From: Parvularcula lutaonensis
GTDB lineage: Bacteria > Pseudomonadota > Alphaproteobacteria > Caulobacterales > Parvularculaceae
NCBI RefSeq assembly: GCF_014651915.1
Contig: NZ_BMXU01000001.1
Location: 930,001 to 994,000 of the forward strand
Length of the DNA: 64,000 nt
Direction: 5' to 3'
Of this stretch, positions 8,430-17,589 are shown in pieces (position 1 is the first letter of the stretch; each line of letters opens with the position of its first letter). The notes below the pieces were generated by a model. That model was not told where the DNA came from. It searched no databases and saw nothing but the letters and a program-made list of their open reading frames with translations. A program made the translations under genes and the position numbers.

Positions 8430-9713
8430 TCAGAGCTCCGCTTTCTCTTTGCCCATCACCAGACCCTCATTGCGGGTGATGGTCGCAAGGCTGATCGGCC
8501 CGCCCACGGTCTCCACCGAGTTCATCACCTTCTGCTGGAAGGAGTTGAGCTTGATGAGCGACGCGGCGGTCTCGCCCAGTTCCTTCTTCGGCAGTACACT
8601 GACGGCCCTGAGGATAGGCATGGTGTGGACGTGGTACTGGAACTGGTCGATCGAAGTGAAGAACGCCTTCAGCGCATTGGCGAGATTGCCTTCGGAATAG
8701 TCCTGCATCAGCTGCGCGCGCTGCTGGTCGTTCATGCCCGGCGCGCGCCCGATGACGTCAGCGACCAGATGGCTCGACAGCTTCAGGGTCTCGCCAAACA
8801 GGAACATCCTGAGATGCGCGTCCATGCCGGTCAGGAAGGTCCGGATCATCCGGTCCTGCGCGAACGGAGCGATCACCGGACCTGAATCCGCGCTCATGTC
8901 CTGCGCCCGGTCCATGCGGTTCTTCATCTTTCCGAGGACCACGGACGATGTCAGGTAGCTCCGCATCGAGGGGAACTTCTCGGTCCGTCCGAAGCCGGCG
9001 AAAACGACGCCGGTATAGTGCTCGAAGAACGCATCCTGCGTGACCGACATCACCGCGATATCCCGCAGCTTGGCGATGGTGTCGTTGGCCACCGACAGGG
9101 TCGGGAACTCGTTTTTCAGGGCGTTGACGAGGCTCGCGATCAGTTCGTCAATCTCCGCGCCGTACCGCCGGAGGAGCTGCTCTTCCGTCCCCTCCGGGAA
9201 GACTTCGAGGCGCCCGCGCGGCGTGCCATCGAGATTTCGGGTCAGGTCGCCATAGAGCTCCTCGACGACATAGGCGAAGACCGCCGAGACGTGATCGCGG
9301 ATGCGCCCTGCCTGAGCCTGCTTGAGCTGTTCGAGCTGGAAGTCGAAATCCTCGGCGATGATCGAGAAAATGACGGCAACATGCTTGAAGAATTCGGTGT
9401 CCTGGTGGTCCTGCGGGAACAGCTCGGGATTGTCCGACAGGAAAGCGATGAAATCGCGCGCATGGGCGTCCAGCGTGTCCAGCGCCCGGCCCCGCGCCTG
9501 CTCGCGATACAGGGAGATGATCGTCTCCCACGGCGTGCTCATCAGCTCGGCATTGTTGTAGATCATGACGCCGATCGGCTGGCCTTCGACCAGCGGGAAA
9601 AGCTTATCAACCGACTGATATGTCTTGAGATAATTCGCCCCGGAGATCGTCACAGCGCTGTCGGCGGCCATGGCCACCGCAGACCGGTTCATCAGGACCA
9701 CTTCAGACGTCAT
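8430..9713 (-). CDS. Proteasome-beta-like (Ntn-hydrolase fold) protein of unknown function
   Basis: A 427-residue protein, no signal peptide. ATG 9711-9713 has an AGGGAG site upstream. The N terminus resembles proteasome beta subunits and HslV. If Met1 is removed, Thr becomes residue 1; an aspartate falls at position 17 (AVAMAADSAVT), the conserved D/E17 site; and KLFPL after a three-residue insertion matches the region of Lys33. The following IGVMIYNNAELM resembles the beta-subunit G-V-x-x-x-G strand. The remaining 330 residues are mostly helical with no known domain, so it is much longer than HslV, Anbu or beta subunits. The C terminus (KKELGETAASLIKLNSF..VGGPI) looks conserved in type. Peptidase activity is inferred, not shown. 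Confidence 0.7.
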   Translation of the reverse strand: MTSEVVLMNRSAVAMAADSAVTISGANYLKTYQSVDKLFPLVEGQPIGVMIYNNAELMSTPWETIISLYREQARGRALDTLDAHARDFIAFLSDNPELFPQDHQDTEFFKHVAVIFSIIAEDFDFQLEQLKQAQAGRIRDHVSAVFAYVVEELYGDLTRNLDGTPRGRLEVFPEGTEEQLLRRYGAEIDELIASLVNALKNEFPTLSVANDTIAKLRDIAVMSVTQDAFFEHYTGVVFAGFGRTEKFPSMRSYLTSSVVLGKMKNRMDRAQDMSADSGPVIAPFAQDRMIRTFLTGMDAHLRMFLFGETLKLSSHLVADVIGRAPGMNDQQRAQLMQDYSEGNLANALKAFFTSIDQFQYHVHTMPILRAVSVLPKKELGETAASLIKLNSFQQKVMNSVETVGGPISLATITRNEGLVMGKEKAEL

Positions 9714-9846
9714 GCCCCACCCGTCTCCCTGGTCTGGCCCCCTGGCCAGGTTTGACGCGGGGGTGGAACCCTCGCGCCCTCTCATCCGTATCTATTCCAA
9801 AAGTGACGTTCTCGCCAGTGGGCGGGGCCAGAAAGGGTTAATCATC

Positions 9847-9987
9847 ATGGCCAAGCATCTCGACACGAACGAAGCGCGTCAGGGTCGCAACCGTCCGTTC
9901 CAGTGGAGGGTCTTCATCATCTCGACGACGGCGGCTGCGGCGATCTTGCTGGCGATCTGGCTGTTGTTCCTCGGCGGAAGCTTCTAA
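9847..9987 (+). CDS. Small single-pass membrane protein
   Basis: A 46-residue protein with a basic, polar N terminus (MAKHLDTNEARQGRNR) and one transmembrane helix (VFIISTTAAAAILLAIWLLF). A weak AAAGGG site lies upstream. It is 38 bases before the HIG1-type gene and in the same direction, so probably the first gene of that transcript. No family recognised. The 133 bases between it and the divergent proteasome-like gene must hold both promoters. Confidence 0.6.
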   Translation: MAKHLDTNEARQGRNRPFQWRVFIISTTAAAAILLAIWLLFLGGSF

Positions 9988-10025
9988 CTGGACGCTGACC
10001 TCTCACGCGGACGGAAGGAAGCTCC

Positions 10026-10235
10026 ATGATCACCGCACTTCAGTATTTCCTGATCCCTCTCGCGATCCTCGCGACCACGGCGTTTCTCGTCATGGGAATT
10101 TACTCGCTCGCCAAGGGCGGGGAGTTCGCGGAGAAGAACTCGAACAAGCTGATGCGCGCGCGGGTGGCCGCCCAGGCGGTCGCTGTCGCGCTTCTGCTGC
10201 TCCTCGCCTACCTCCTCTCGCGAGGTGGCAACTGA
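10026..10235 (+). CDS. HIG1-domain twin-transmembrane protein
   Basis: A 69-residue inner-membrane protein with two helices (YFLIPLAILATTAFLVMGIY and AAQAVAVALLLLLAYLL). They are joined by a loop containing the HIG1-type motif NKLMRARVAAQ. Mitochondrial HIG1 proteins help assemble respiratory complexes III and IV; bacterial members often sit next to the PduO-type adenosyltransferase and etfBA, as here, although a GH16 gene intervenes. A GAAGG ribosome site precedes the ATG. Role in respiration is an inference from the family. Confidence 0.82.
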   Translation: MITALQYFLIPLAILATTAFLVMGIYSLAKGGEFAEKNSNKLMRARVAAQAVAVALLLLLAYLLSRGGN

Positions 10236-10249
10236 CAACGTAGTCATCT

Positions 10250-10299
10250 ATCCTGCGGTGGACAAAGGGGCTTTGCATGTTTCCCATTCACCGCAGGAT
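10250..10299 (+). promoter_or_regulatory. Nested inverted repeats in the GH16 leader
   Basis: A perfect 11-bp inverted repeat (ATCCTGCGGTG at 10250-10260, CACCGCAGGAT at 10289-10299) encloses a second one (CAAAG-GGG-CTTTG at 10263-10275). There is no T-run, so it is unlikely to be a terminator for the upstream gene. It overlaps an AAAGGGG site and an ATG at 10277, the upstream start option for the GH16 gene. Confidence 0.45.
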
Positions 10300-10357
10300 C
10301 ACACCCACTGACCGCAAAAAGATTGTCGCGGGTCAGAGTCGGCAACAGGCTTGCCCG

Positions 10358-11467
10358 ATGGCCAGGTCGATCTCTCTCCGCCCCTTGTCTTCGATGAGCA
10401 GGCTTCTCGCAGCCGCGCTTCTCGGCTTCTCCTTGGCAGCGTGCGGCGGCGGGGGATCGTCTGGCGGCAGCAACGCCCCGGCGGGAGGCAGCACGCCTCC
10501 GCCCACGACCCCTCCGCCGACCACAAGTGAGCCCGACCGGCCACCAGTCCCCAGCACCCCGCCTTCCGGGCCGGATTACTTGCCTTCCGGCAAGGGCTGG
10601 AACCTCGTCTGGTCCGACGAATTCGACGGAACGGCTCTCGACGACACGAAATGGAGTGCTGAGGAAGCCTGCTGGGGCGGCGGCAACAATGAACGCCAGT
10701 GCTACACCCAGCGGCAGGACAATGTCGAAGTCGTCAATGGCGTCCTGCGCCTCGTCGCGCTCGAGGAGAGCTTCACGGGCTCGACCCTGCCGGTGACCAC
10801 CAATCCGAATGACACGGCGACAAACACGCAGCCTTATACCAGTGGCCAGGTCCGCTCCATCGGCAAGGCGTCATGGACCTATGGCCGGATCTCCGTCCGC
10901 GCAAAACTGCCCTCGGGCCAGGGGACATGGCCTGCGATCTGGATGCTCGCCGACAGCGAAACCTACGGCACCGTCTGGCCCCTTCACGGCGAGATCGACA
11001 TCATGGAGGCGGTCAACCTCAAGGCGACCTGCAGCCAGTGCGGCGGCTCCACCGGTGAGAACCGCACCTCCTCCGCGATCCATTTCGGCAGCGAATGGCC
11101 GAACAACCAGTTCGTGGACGAGAAGACCCCTCTCCCAGGCGAGGTCAATCCTGCTGATGGCTACCACGTCTACTCCGTCGAATGGGCCGAAGGGATCATG
11201 CAGTTCTTCGTCGACGACGTGCTGCATTTCACCGTCAGGAATTTCGAATGGTACACGGATCATCCGGCGGGCGCCGGAAATCCGAACGCACCCTTCGATG
11301 CGCCCTTCTACCTCATCATGAACCTCGCCATCGGCGGCAACTGGCCCGAAAGCGTCAATGATGGCGGCGTCGCCCCGGACGTTGCACCGAGCCAGATGCT
11401 GGTGGACTGGGTGAGGGTCTATGAGTGCACCGGCGATACGACAGCGGTGGCCTGCCTGTCGAACTGA
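10358..11467 (+). CDS. Glycoside hydrolase family 16 lipoprotein (beta-1,3-glucanase / laminarinase type)
   Basis: Probable outer-membrane lipoprotein that cleaves beta-1,3- or mixed-linkage glucans such as laminarin. From this start a signal peptide ends in the lipobox LAAC (Cys29), then a glycine/proline/threonine linker, then a GH16 jelly-roll domain: WNLVWSDEFDG at its start, FGRISVRAKLP-like WTYGRISVRAKLP, and the catalytic HGEIDIMEA with both acid residues (E-x-D-x-x-E). The C terminus has DWVRVYEC. An earlier ATG at 10277 has a better ribosome site but would give a 57-residue leader before the lipid cysteine. It interrupts the usual HIG1-PduO-etf order. Confidence 0.9.
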   Translation: MARSISLRPLSSMSRLLAAALLGFSLAACGGGGSSGGSNAPAGGSTPPPTTPPPTTSEPDRPPVPSTPPSGPDYLPSGKGWNLVWSDEFDGTALDDTKWSAEEACWGGGNNERQCYTQRQDNVEVVNGVLRLVALEESFTGSTLPVTTNPNDTATNTQPYTSGQVRSIGKASWTYGRISVRAKLPSGQGTWPAIWMLADSETYGTVWPLHGEIDIMEAVNLKATCSQCGGSTGENRTSSAIHFGSEWPNNQFVDEKTPLPGEVNPADGYHVYSVEWAEGIMQFFVDDVLHFTVRNFEWYTDHPAGAGNPNAPFDAPFYLIMNLAIGGNWPESVNDGGVAPDVAPSQMLVDWVRVYECTGDTTAVACLSN

Positions 11468-11507
11468 CGCGGTGGCGTTTCTCAGGGGCACGGCCTAGAA
11501 GCTTGCC

Positions 11508-12083
11508 ATGGTCACCCTGAACAAGATCTACACCCGCACCGGCGATGGCGGCGACACCGGCATTGTCGGCAGTTACCGCCTTTCCAAGCATCACCCGCGC
11601 ATCGCCGCCATCGGCGACGTGGACGAGCTGAACGCCGCCATTGGCGTTGCCATGCAGGCCGACCTCGGTGACGCGTTGCGCGGCATGCTGCTGGCCATCC
11701 AGAACGACCTCTTCGACCTCGGCGCGGACCTCGCAACCCCCGAGACCCAGAAGGGCGAGCTTCGCCTCGCCCCCGGCCGGATCCAGAAACTCGAAGAGAT
11801 GATCGACGAGATCAACGACAAGCTTCCGCCGCTCGAAAGCTTCGTCTTGCCATCAGGGCCAGGCGGCGCCCCCGCCCTCCACCTCGCCCGCGCCATCGCG
11901 CGCCGCGCCGAGCGCTCGGTCTGGGCACTGAAGGAGCTTGGCGAGCCCGAGGGCAAGGTTTCCGAGCCGGTGCCCACCTTCCTCAACCGCCTGTCGGACC
12001 TCCTCTTCGTCGCCGCGCGCAAGGCGAGCCGGGACAAGGGCGGCGAAGTCCTTTGGGTCCCCGGCGGCGCGTCAGGCGAATAA
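11508..12083 (+). CDS. pduO: Cob(I)alamin adenosyltransferase, PduO type
   Basis: Adenosylates cob(I)alamin to the coenzyme B12 form, using ATP. The 191-residue protein has the family N terminus TRTGDGGDTGI, which forms the ATP-binding loop, followed by KHHPRIAAIGDVDELNAAIG. The later ARAIARRAERSVWAL and FLNRLSDLLFVAAR segments make the trimer's active site. It lies between HIG1/GH16 and etfBA, its common neighbourhood in alphaproteobacteria. Confidence 0.93.
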   Translation: MVTLNKIYTRTGDGGDTGIVGSYRLSKHHPRIAAIGDVDELNAAIGVAMQADLGDALRGMLLAIQNDLFDLGADLATPETQKGELRLAPGRIQKLEEMIDEINDKLPPLESFVLPSGPGGAPALHLARAIARRAERSVWALKELGEPEGKVSEPVPTFLNRLSDLLFVAARKASRDKGGEVLWVPGGASGE

Positions 12084-12152
12084 TCCCGCACACTCTTACA
12101 AGGCGACGGCCCTGACCTTACCTGCCTGTCATCGTCAGCAGGGAAGTCTTCC

Positions 12153-12989
12153 ATGATCCGTCGCCTCGGCCTCCCCGGCCTCTCCGCCGCTCTTCTCACA
12201 GCCTGCGCCTCCACCGGGCATGGAGAAGGCCCCCACGAGGCCCCGATCGAGGTGATGGTAATCGGCAGCTGGCACATGCAGTCGACCGACAGCAACGTCA
12301 TCGACGTCGATGGCCCGGACGTCCTGACCGCTGAGCGGCAGGCAGAGTTGGAGGCCCTCATCGACCGCCTCGAGCGCTTCGCACCCACCGTAGTCGCCGT
12401 CGAGGAGAGCACCGATGAGCCGGGCTTCATCGATGACGGCTATTCCCGGTTCAGTCCGGACATGCTGCTGGCAAACCCCACTGAGGAGCTGCAGATCGGC
12501 TACCGCCTTGCCCGCCGCATGGGCCATGACGAAGTCTACGGCATCGACGAACAGCCCGGCGCGGGCGAGCCCGACTATTTCCCCTTCGGCAAGCTGATGG
12601 CCCACATGGCAGAGACCGGCGAGGCCGAGGCCCTGCAGGCGACGCTCGCCGAGATGGAGACCCGCATCGAAGCGACCATGGCCTCCTTCGAAGAGATGAC
12701 CATCGGCGAAGCCCTCGCGGAGACCAATCGCGGCCTCCTCAGCTCGGCGGACCTCTATTACGACATGCTCCGCTACGACCAAGGCGAGAGCCAGCCAGCC
12801 GCCGAGCTCTACGCCTATTACATGATGCGCAACGCCAAGATCTTCTCGAAGCTTCTCGACGTAACCGAGCCAGGCGACCGCGTGGTCGTTGTCTACGGCG
12901 CAGGCCACAAGCACTTCCTCGAACTCCTTGCCGAGAACATGCCCGGCGTCGAAAGGGTCGATCCGATGCCCTATCTCGAGGGTCGCTAA
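12153..12989 (+). CDS. DUF5694 lipoprotein (TraB/TIKI-like fold)
   Basis: A 278-residue probable lipoprotein: the signal peptide ends in LLTAC with Cys18. The mature part has the DUF5694 pattern: VMVIGSWHMQS at the start, VVAVEESTDE near residue 85, a helical middle, and VVVVYGAGHKHFLELL close to the C terminus. The two histidine motifs (GSWHM and GAGHKHF) recall the metal-dependent TIKI/TraB peptidase superfamily, but no activity is established for DUF5694. It is inserted between the adenosyltransferase and etfB. Confidence 0.82.
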   Translation: MIRRLGLPGLSAALLTACASTGHGEGPHEAPIEVMVIGSWHMQSTDSNVIDVDGPDVLTAERQAELEALIDRLERFAPTVVAVEESTDEPGFIDDGYSRFSPDMLLANPTEELQIGYRLARRMGHDEVYGIDEQPGAGEPDYFPFGKLMAHMAETGEAEALQATLAEMETRIEATMASFEEMTIGEALAETNRGLLSSADLYYDMLRYDQGESQPAAELYAYYMMRNAKIFSKLLDVTEPGDRVVVVYGAGHKHFLELLAENMPGVERVDPMPYLEGR

Positions 12990-13090
12990 TCACACACTGC
13001 CGAGCAGCCCTTCGTCGCGTTGCGTCGGGCGCTGACACCGCCTAGACCCCGGCCCAACCATAGAAACCCCAAGCGTAAGGAGTGACGCCC

Positions 13091-13840
13091 ATGAAGGTGC
13101 TCGTCCCTGTCAAAAGGGTGGTCGACTATAACGTGAAGGTCCGCGTGAAACCGGATCAGACCGACGTCGACCTCGCCAACGTCAAGATGTCGATGAACCC
13201 CTTCGACGAGATTGCCGTCGAAGAAGCCGTTCGCCTGAAAGAGGCCGGCATCGCCGACGAAATCGTCGTCGTCTCGATCGGCCCCGAAAAGGCCCAGGAC
13301 CAGATCCGTCAGGCACTCGCCATGGGCGCGGACCGCGGCATTCTCGTCACCACCGACCAAGAGGTCGAAAGCCTAGCTGTTGCCAAGATCCTCAAGAAAA
13401 TCTGCGAGGAAGAGCAACCGGGTCTCGTCATCATGGGCAAGCAGGCCATCGATGATGATCGCAACCAGACAGGCCAGATGCTCGCCGCGCTGCTCGACTG
13501 GCCGCAGGGCACCTTCGCTTCGGAAGTGAAGAAGGAAGGCGACAAGCTGCTCGTCACCCGTGAAATCGACGGCGGTCTGCAGACCGTTGCGTTGAACCTT
13601 CCTGCGGTTGTCACCACCGACCTTCGCCTGAACGAGCCGCGCTACGCTTCCCTGCCGAACATCATGAAGGCGAAGAAGAAGCCGCTCGACAAGAAGGCCG
13701 CGGCCGACTTCGGCATCGACCTGACCCCGCGCCTCAAGAAGCTCAAGGTCACCGAACCGCCGAAGCGCAAGGCTGGCATCAAGGTCGAGAGTGTCGAAGA
13801 GCTCGTCGACAAACTGAAGAACGAAGCGGGGGTCCTCTAA
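13091..13840 (+). CDS. etfB: Electron transfer flavoprotein subunit beta
   Basis: Forms the ETF heterodimer with EtfA; it collects electrons from acyl-CoA and other flavin dehydrogenases and passes them to ETF-ubiquinone oxidoreductase. 249 residues. [20 protein letters not shown] is the usual N terminus, and [18 protein letters not shown] and [13 protein letters not shown]-like [13 protein letters not shown] match the AMP-binding subunit. The ATG at 13091 has AAGGAG 9 bases upstream; a GTG at 13082 overlaps that site and is rejected. EtfA starts three bases after the stop. Confidence 0.96.
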   Translation: MKVLVPVKRVVDYNVKVRVKPDQTDVDLANVKMSMNPFDEIAVEEAVRLKEAGIADEIVVVSIGPEKAQDQIRQALAMGADRGILVTTDQEVESLAVAKILKKICEEEQPGLVIMGKQAIDDDRNQTGQMLAALLDWPQGTFASEVKKEGDKLLVTREIDGGLQTVALNLPAVVTTDLRLNEPRYASLPNIMKAKKKPLDKKAAADFGIDLTPRLKKLKVTEPPKRKAGIKVESVEELVDKLKNEAGVL

Positions 13841-13843
13841 GCC

Positions 13844-14773
13844 ATGGCCATTCTCGTTATCGCTGACCACAACAACGAAGAACTGAACGACGCGACCCTG
13901 AAGGTCGTCGGCGCGGCCCAGAAGATCGGCGGCGACATCGACGTCCTCGTTGCGGGCGAGAACGCTGGCGCTGTCGCTGAAGCGGCGTCGAAGATCTCCG
14001 GCGTGCGCAAGGTTCTGCACGCTGACGATCCGCACTATGCGAAACGCCTTGCCGAGCCGATGACCGAACTCATCGTGCGCTTGGCGGATGACTACGACTA
14101 CATCCTCAGCTCGACCAGCACCGACGGCCGTAACTTCATGCCGCGCGTCGCTGCCAAGCTCGACGTGATGCAGATCTCGGCCATCACGGGCGTTGAGAGC
14201 CCTGACACCTTCGTGCGTCCGATCTATGCGGGCAACGCGCTGGCGACGGTCCAGTCGTCCGACCCCAAGAAGGTCATCACGGTCCAGCCGACGGCCTTCG
14301 AGGCCGTGGGGATGGACGGTTCTGCCCCCATCGAGAAGATCGAAGGTGGTCCTTTCCCGGAAGTCTCGGAATTCGTCTCCGAAGAACTGACCAAGTCCGA
14401 CCGTCCGGACCTTGCCAGCGCCAAGATCGTCATTTCCGGCGGTCGCGCCCTCGGCTCGGCCGAAGCGTTCGAGAAGTATATCTTCCCGCTCGCTGACAAG
14501 CTCAACGCCGCCGTCGGTGCGTCCCGTGCCGCGGTCGACGCCGGTTACGTGCCGAACGATTACCAGGTCGGCCAGACCGGCAAGGTCGTCGCGCCGGAGC
14601 TCTACATCGCCGTGGGCATCTCGGGTGCGATCCAGCACCTCGCCGGCATGACGGACTCCAAGGTCATCGTCGCCATCAACAAGGACGAAGAAGCCCCGAT
14701 CTTCCAGGTCGCGGACTATGGCCTCGTGGCGGACCTCTTCGAAGCGCTTCCGAAACTGCAGGAAGCTCTCTGA
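13844..14773 (+). CDS. etfA: Electron transfer flavoprotein subunit alpha
   Basis: FAD-binding partner of EtfB; 309 residues, normal length. N-terminal [16 protein letters not shown], then the C-terminal FAD domain with [55 protein letters not shown] and [19 protein letters not shown], all family signatures. Translationally close to etfB, with a terminator after it. Confidence 0.97.
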   Translation: MAILVIADHNNEELNDATLKVVGAAQKIGGDIDVLVAGENAGAVAEAASKISGVRKVLHADDPHYAKRLAEPMTELIVRLADDYDYILSSTSTDGRNFMPRVAAKLDVMQISAITGVESPDTFVRPIYAGNALATVQSSDPKKVITVQPTAFEAVGMDGSAPIEKIEGGPFPEVSEFVSEELTKSDRPDLASAKIVISGGRALGSAEAFEKYIFPLADKLNAAVGASRAAVDAGYVPNDYQVGQTGKVVAPELYIAVGISGAIQHLAGMTDSKVIVAINKDEEAPIFQVADYGLVADLFEALPKLQEAL

Positions 14774-14820
14774 GCCTGCCAGGTTATCCTGGACGGCCGA
14801 AGGTCGATCCAGGACCCAAG

Positions 14821-14849
14821 GCCCGCTGCCTCCCGCAGCGGGCTTTTTT
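14821..14849 (+). terminator. Rho-independent terminator after etfBA
   Basis: Perfect 9-bp stem GCCCGCTGC / GCAGCGGGC, 5-base loop, then six T residues. Confidence 0.92.
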
Positions 14850-15036
14850 GTTCCAGACTCCCGCGCCATCTTGTCCCGCGCCCAGAAGTACCCTTGCGGC
14901 TGTCATGAATTGCGCGATTTTGGTTCCAAAGGTCGACGCCCGGCGGTGTCGGGCGTAACCTCTCGGGGATGTGCCCGCGCCGGATACCGGGCCTAACGCA
15001 TGCGCCAACGGCGTGGCATGAAGGGACGAACAGGGC

Positions 15037-16611
15037 ATGAGCGAAGCGGTCAGAATGGACCCGATGAGTGAGCTGACACAGCCTGCGAATGACGGCTCGA
15101 AACCGGCGGCCTGCGTCGTCGGCGCGGGCTTTGGTGGGCTCACCCTCGCCTGCCGCCTTCAGTCGATGGGTTTCCAGACCACCCTGATCGAGGCGCGCGA
15201 CAAGCTCGGCGGCCGTGCCTATGTCTATGAGAAGGACCAGTTCTTCTTCGACGGCGGTCCGACGGTCATCACCGACCCCTCCTGCCTCGAGGAAGTCTTC
15301 GCTCTCTCCGGTCGGAAGCTATCGGATTACGTGGAGCTGCTCCCCGTCGAGCCGATGTACCGACTCGCCTGGGAAGACGGCGAAATCTTTGACTATTTTC
15401 AGGACACGGAAAAACTGGTCAAGGAGATCGAGCGTCTCAGCCCACAGGACGTCGAGGGCTACCACAAGTTCTACAAGTATTCCGAAGCCCTCTTCGAACA
15501 CGGCTATCTCAAGCTCGGCCATGTCCCGTTCCTGAACTTCTGGTCGATGATCAAGCAGGCCCCCGCCCTTGCAACGCTGCAGGCACAACGCTCCGTGGCC
15601 GGACGGGTCAAGGACTTCATCAAGGACGACAAGCTGCGCCAGGCATTCAGCTTCCACACCCTTCTCGTCGGCGGCGACCCGCACAAGACCAGCGCCGTCT
15701 ATGCCCTGATCCACGCGCTCGAGCGCAAATGGGGTGTCTGGTTCCCGCGCGGCGGCACGGGCGCCCTCGTCCGTGCCTTCGGCAAGCTGTTCGAGGACCT
15801 TGGCGGCAAGACCATCATCGGCGACCCGGTGGAGGAGATCACCGAGGTCGGCGGCAAGCTCAAGACCGTCCGCACCAAGAGCGGTTTCGAGCAGGATTTC
15901 GACTGCGTCGCCTCCAACGCCGACATTGTCCACACCTACGACAAGCTTCTCGGCAAGACCCCGCGCGGCCGCAAGATGGGCCCGGCGATGAAAAGCAAGC
16001 GCTTCTCCATGTCGCTCTTCGTCGCCTATTTCGCGACCGACCAGAAATACGAAGACGTCCGCCACCACACGATCTGCTTCGGCCCTCGGTACAAGGAGCT
16101 TATCGCGGAAATCTTCTCAGGCCCGAACCTGCCTGACGATTTCTCCCTCTACCTCCACAGGCCGACGGCCACCGATCCCGGCATGGCGCCGGAGGGGCAC
16201 GACACCTGGTACGTCCTCTCCCCGGTTCCGCACCTCGGCAAGGCACCGATCGACTGGTCCGTAGAAGGACCGAAATACAAGCAGAAGATCTACGACTACC
16301 TCGAGAAGCACTACCTGCCGGACCTGAACAAGCACATCGTTGCCGATCACTTCATCACGCCGCAGAGCTTCAAGGACGACCTCGTCGCCCACCACGGCTC
16401 GGCCTTCAGCCTCGAGCCCGTGCTGACCCAGTCCGCCTTCTTCCGGACCCACAACCGCGACGACGAGATCCCGAACCTCTACTTCGCCGGCGCAGGCACC
16501 CACCCGGGCGCAGGCATCCCCGGCGTCGTCGGCTCGGCCAAGGCCACGGCAAAGCTGATGGCCGAAGACTTCGGCATGGCCGAGCGCTACAAGGCGATGG
16601 CTGCGGAGTAA
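15037..16611 (+). CDS. crtI: Phytoene desaturase
   Basis: FAD-dependent enzyme that desaturates phytoene stepwise to lycopene. 524 residues. The dinucleotide-binding motif VVGAGFGGLTLACRL is near residue 27, followed by KLGGRAYVYE and FDGGPTVITDP; the C-terminal FAD motif is LYFAGAGTHPGAGIPGVVGSAKATA. It heads a tight + strand carotenoid operon: crtB starts 6 bases after its stop. The 187 bases upstream, after the etf terminator, should hold the promoter; I saw no clear TGT-N12-ACA (PpsR-type) site. Confidence 0.95.
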   Translation: MSEAVRMDPMSELTQPANDGSKPAACVVGAGFGGLTLACRLQSMGFQTTLIEARDKLGGRAYVYEKDQFFFDGGPTVITDPSCLEEVFALSGRKLSDYVELLPVEPMYRLAWEDGEIFDYFQDTEKLVKEIERLSPQDVEGYHKFYKYSEALFEHGYLKLGHVPFLNFWSMIKQAPALATLQAQRSVAGRVKDFIKDDKLRQAFSFHTLLVGGDPHKTSAVYALIHALERKWGVWFPRGGTGALVRAFGKLFEDLGGKTIIGDPVEEITEVGGKLKTVRTKSGFEQDFDCVASNADIVHTYDKLLGKTPRGRKMGPAMKSKRFSMSLFVAYFATDQKYEDVRHHTICFGPRYKELIAEIFSGPNLPDDFSLYLHRPTATDPGMAPEGHDTWYVLSPVPHLGKAPIDWSVEGPKYKQKIYDYLEKHYLPDLNKHIVADHFITPQSFKDDLVAHHGSAFSLEPVLTQSAFFRTHNRDDEIPNLYFAGAGTHPGAGIPGVVGSAKATAKLMAEDFGMAERYKAMAAE

Positions 16612-16617
16612 GAATTG

Positions 16618-17589
16618 ATGGACGGCACCCTCGCCAAACGTTCAGCAGACGCCATCGCCGAGGGCTCGAAGAGCTTCGCCCTCGCTTCGCTTCTCTTCCG
16701 TCCACGGATGAAGAAGCACGCGCACATGCTCTACGCCTGGTGCCGTTACTGTGACGACGTCATCGACGGCCAGAATCTCGGCTTCGGCGAAACCGTGGCT
16801 GCAGGCCGCGAGGGCCACCCCGACGCCGAAGACCTCGCCTTCCTCGAAGCGGAAACCGACAAGGTCTATCGTGGCGAAGATCCCAAGACCTGGCAGTTCG
16901 AAGCCTTCCAGCAAGTTGTCCAAGAAACGGGTATGCCGCGTCAGCATGCGGACGACCTCCTGCGCGGCTTCCAGATGGACGTCGCCCAGCACAGCTACGA
17001 CACCCTCGAAGACACGCTGCGCTACAGCTACCACGTGGCCGGCGTCGTCGGCGTCATGATGGCGATCGTCATGGGCATCGACCCCTCTGACGACAACACT
17101 CTCGATCGCGCCTCCGACTTGGGCATCGCCTTCCAGCTCACCAACATCGCCCGCGACGTGATCGACGATGCGGCGATTGGCAGGGTGTACCTCCCCGGCG
17201 ACTGGCTCGAAGAGGCAGGCGTGCAACCCGAACCGCGCCATGTCCTCGACGAACGCAACCGCGAAGCGGTCTGGAACGTCGCCATCCGCCTCTTGGACGA
17301 AGCGGACAAGTACTATGTCTCGTCAGGACCCGGCGTCAGGAAGCTCCCCATCCGCGCAGGCTTCGCCGTCGCCGCTGCCCGCGGCGTCTACCGCGATATC
17401 GGCCGGGTCATCCGCGCCAAGGGGCCGGAAGCGTGGAAGGAGCGCGCCCGAACCTCGGCCCGCCGCAAGCTCGCCCTTGCGGGCCTTGGCTGCCTCCAGG
17501 GTGCAGGCTCGAAGTCTCTCTTCTTCCGCCAGCTTCCTCCGCGCGCAGACCTATGGAAGCGCCCCATGCTCAAGGGCTTGCCTTCGTGA
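16618..17589 (+). CDS. crtB: Phytoene synthase
   Basis: Condenses two geranylgeranyl diphosphates to phytoene. 323 residues. The first aspartate-rich motif is in WCRYCDDVIDG (near residue 40), the second in ITNIARDVIDDA-like LTNIARDVIDDA, with RVYLP after it, as usual for trans-prenyl synthases. ATG 16618 was preferred to the TTG at 16615. Its stop codon overlaps the GTG of crtW (GTGA), so expression is coupled. Confidence 0.95.
   Translation: MDGTLAKRSADAIAEGSKSFALASLLFRPRMKKHAHMLYAWCRYCDDVIDGQNLGFGETVAAGREGHPDAEDLAFLEAETDKVYRGEDPKTWQFEAFQQVVQETGMPRQHADDLLRGFQMDVAQHSYDTLEDTLRYSYHVAGVVGVMMAIVMGIDPSDDNTLDRASDLGIAFQLTNIARDVIDDAAIGRVYLPGDWLEEAGVQPEPRHVLDERNREAVWNVAIRLLDEADKYYVSSGPGVRKLPIRAGFAVAAARGVYRDIGRVIRAKGPEAWKERARTSARRKLALAGLGCLQGAGSKSLFFRQLPPRADLWKRPMLKGLPS

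Noticed and set aside
14850-15036. PpsR/CrtJ-type TGT-N12-ACA site before crtI
   Set aside because: I looked for the pattern in the upstream region and found no acceptable match.
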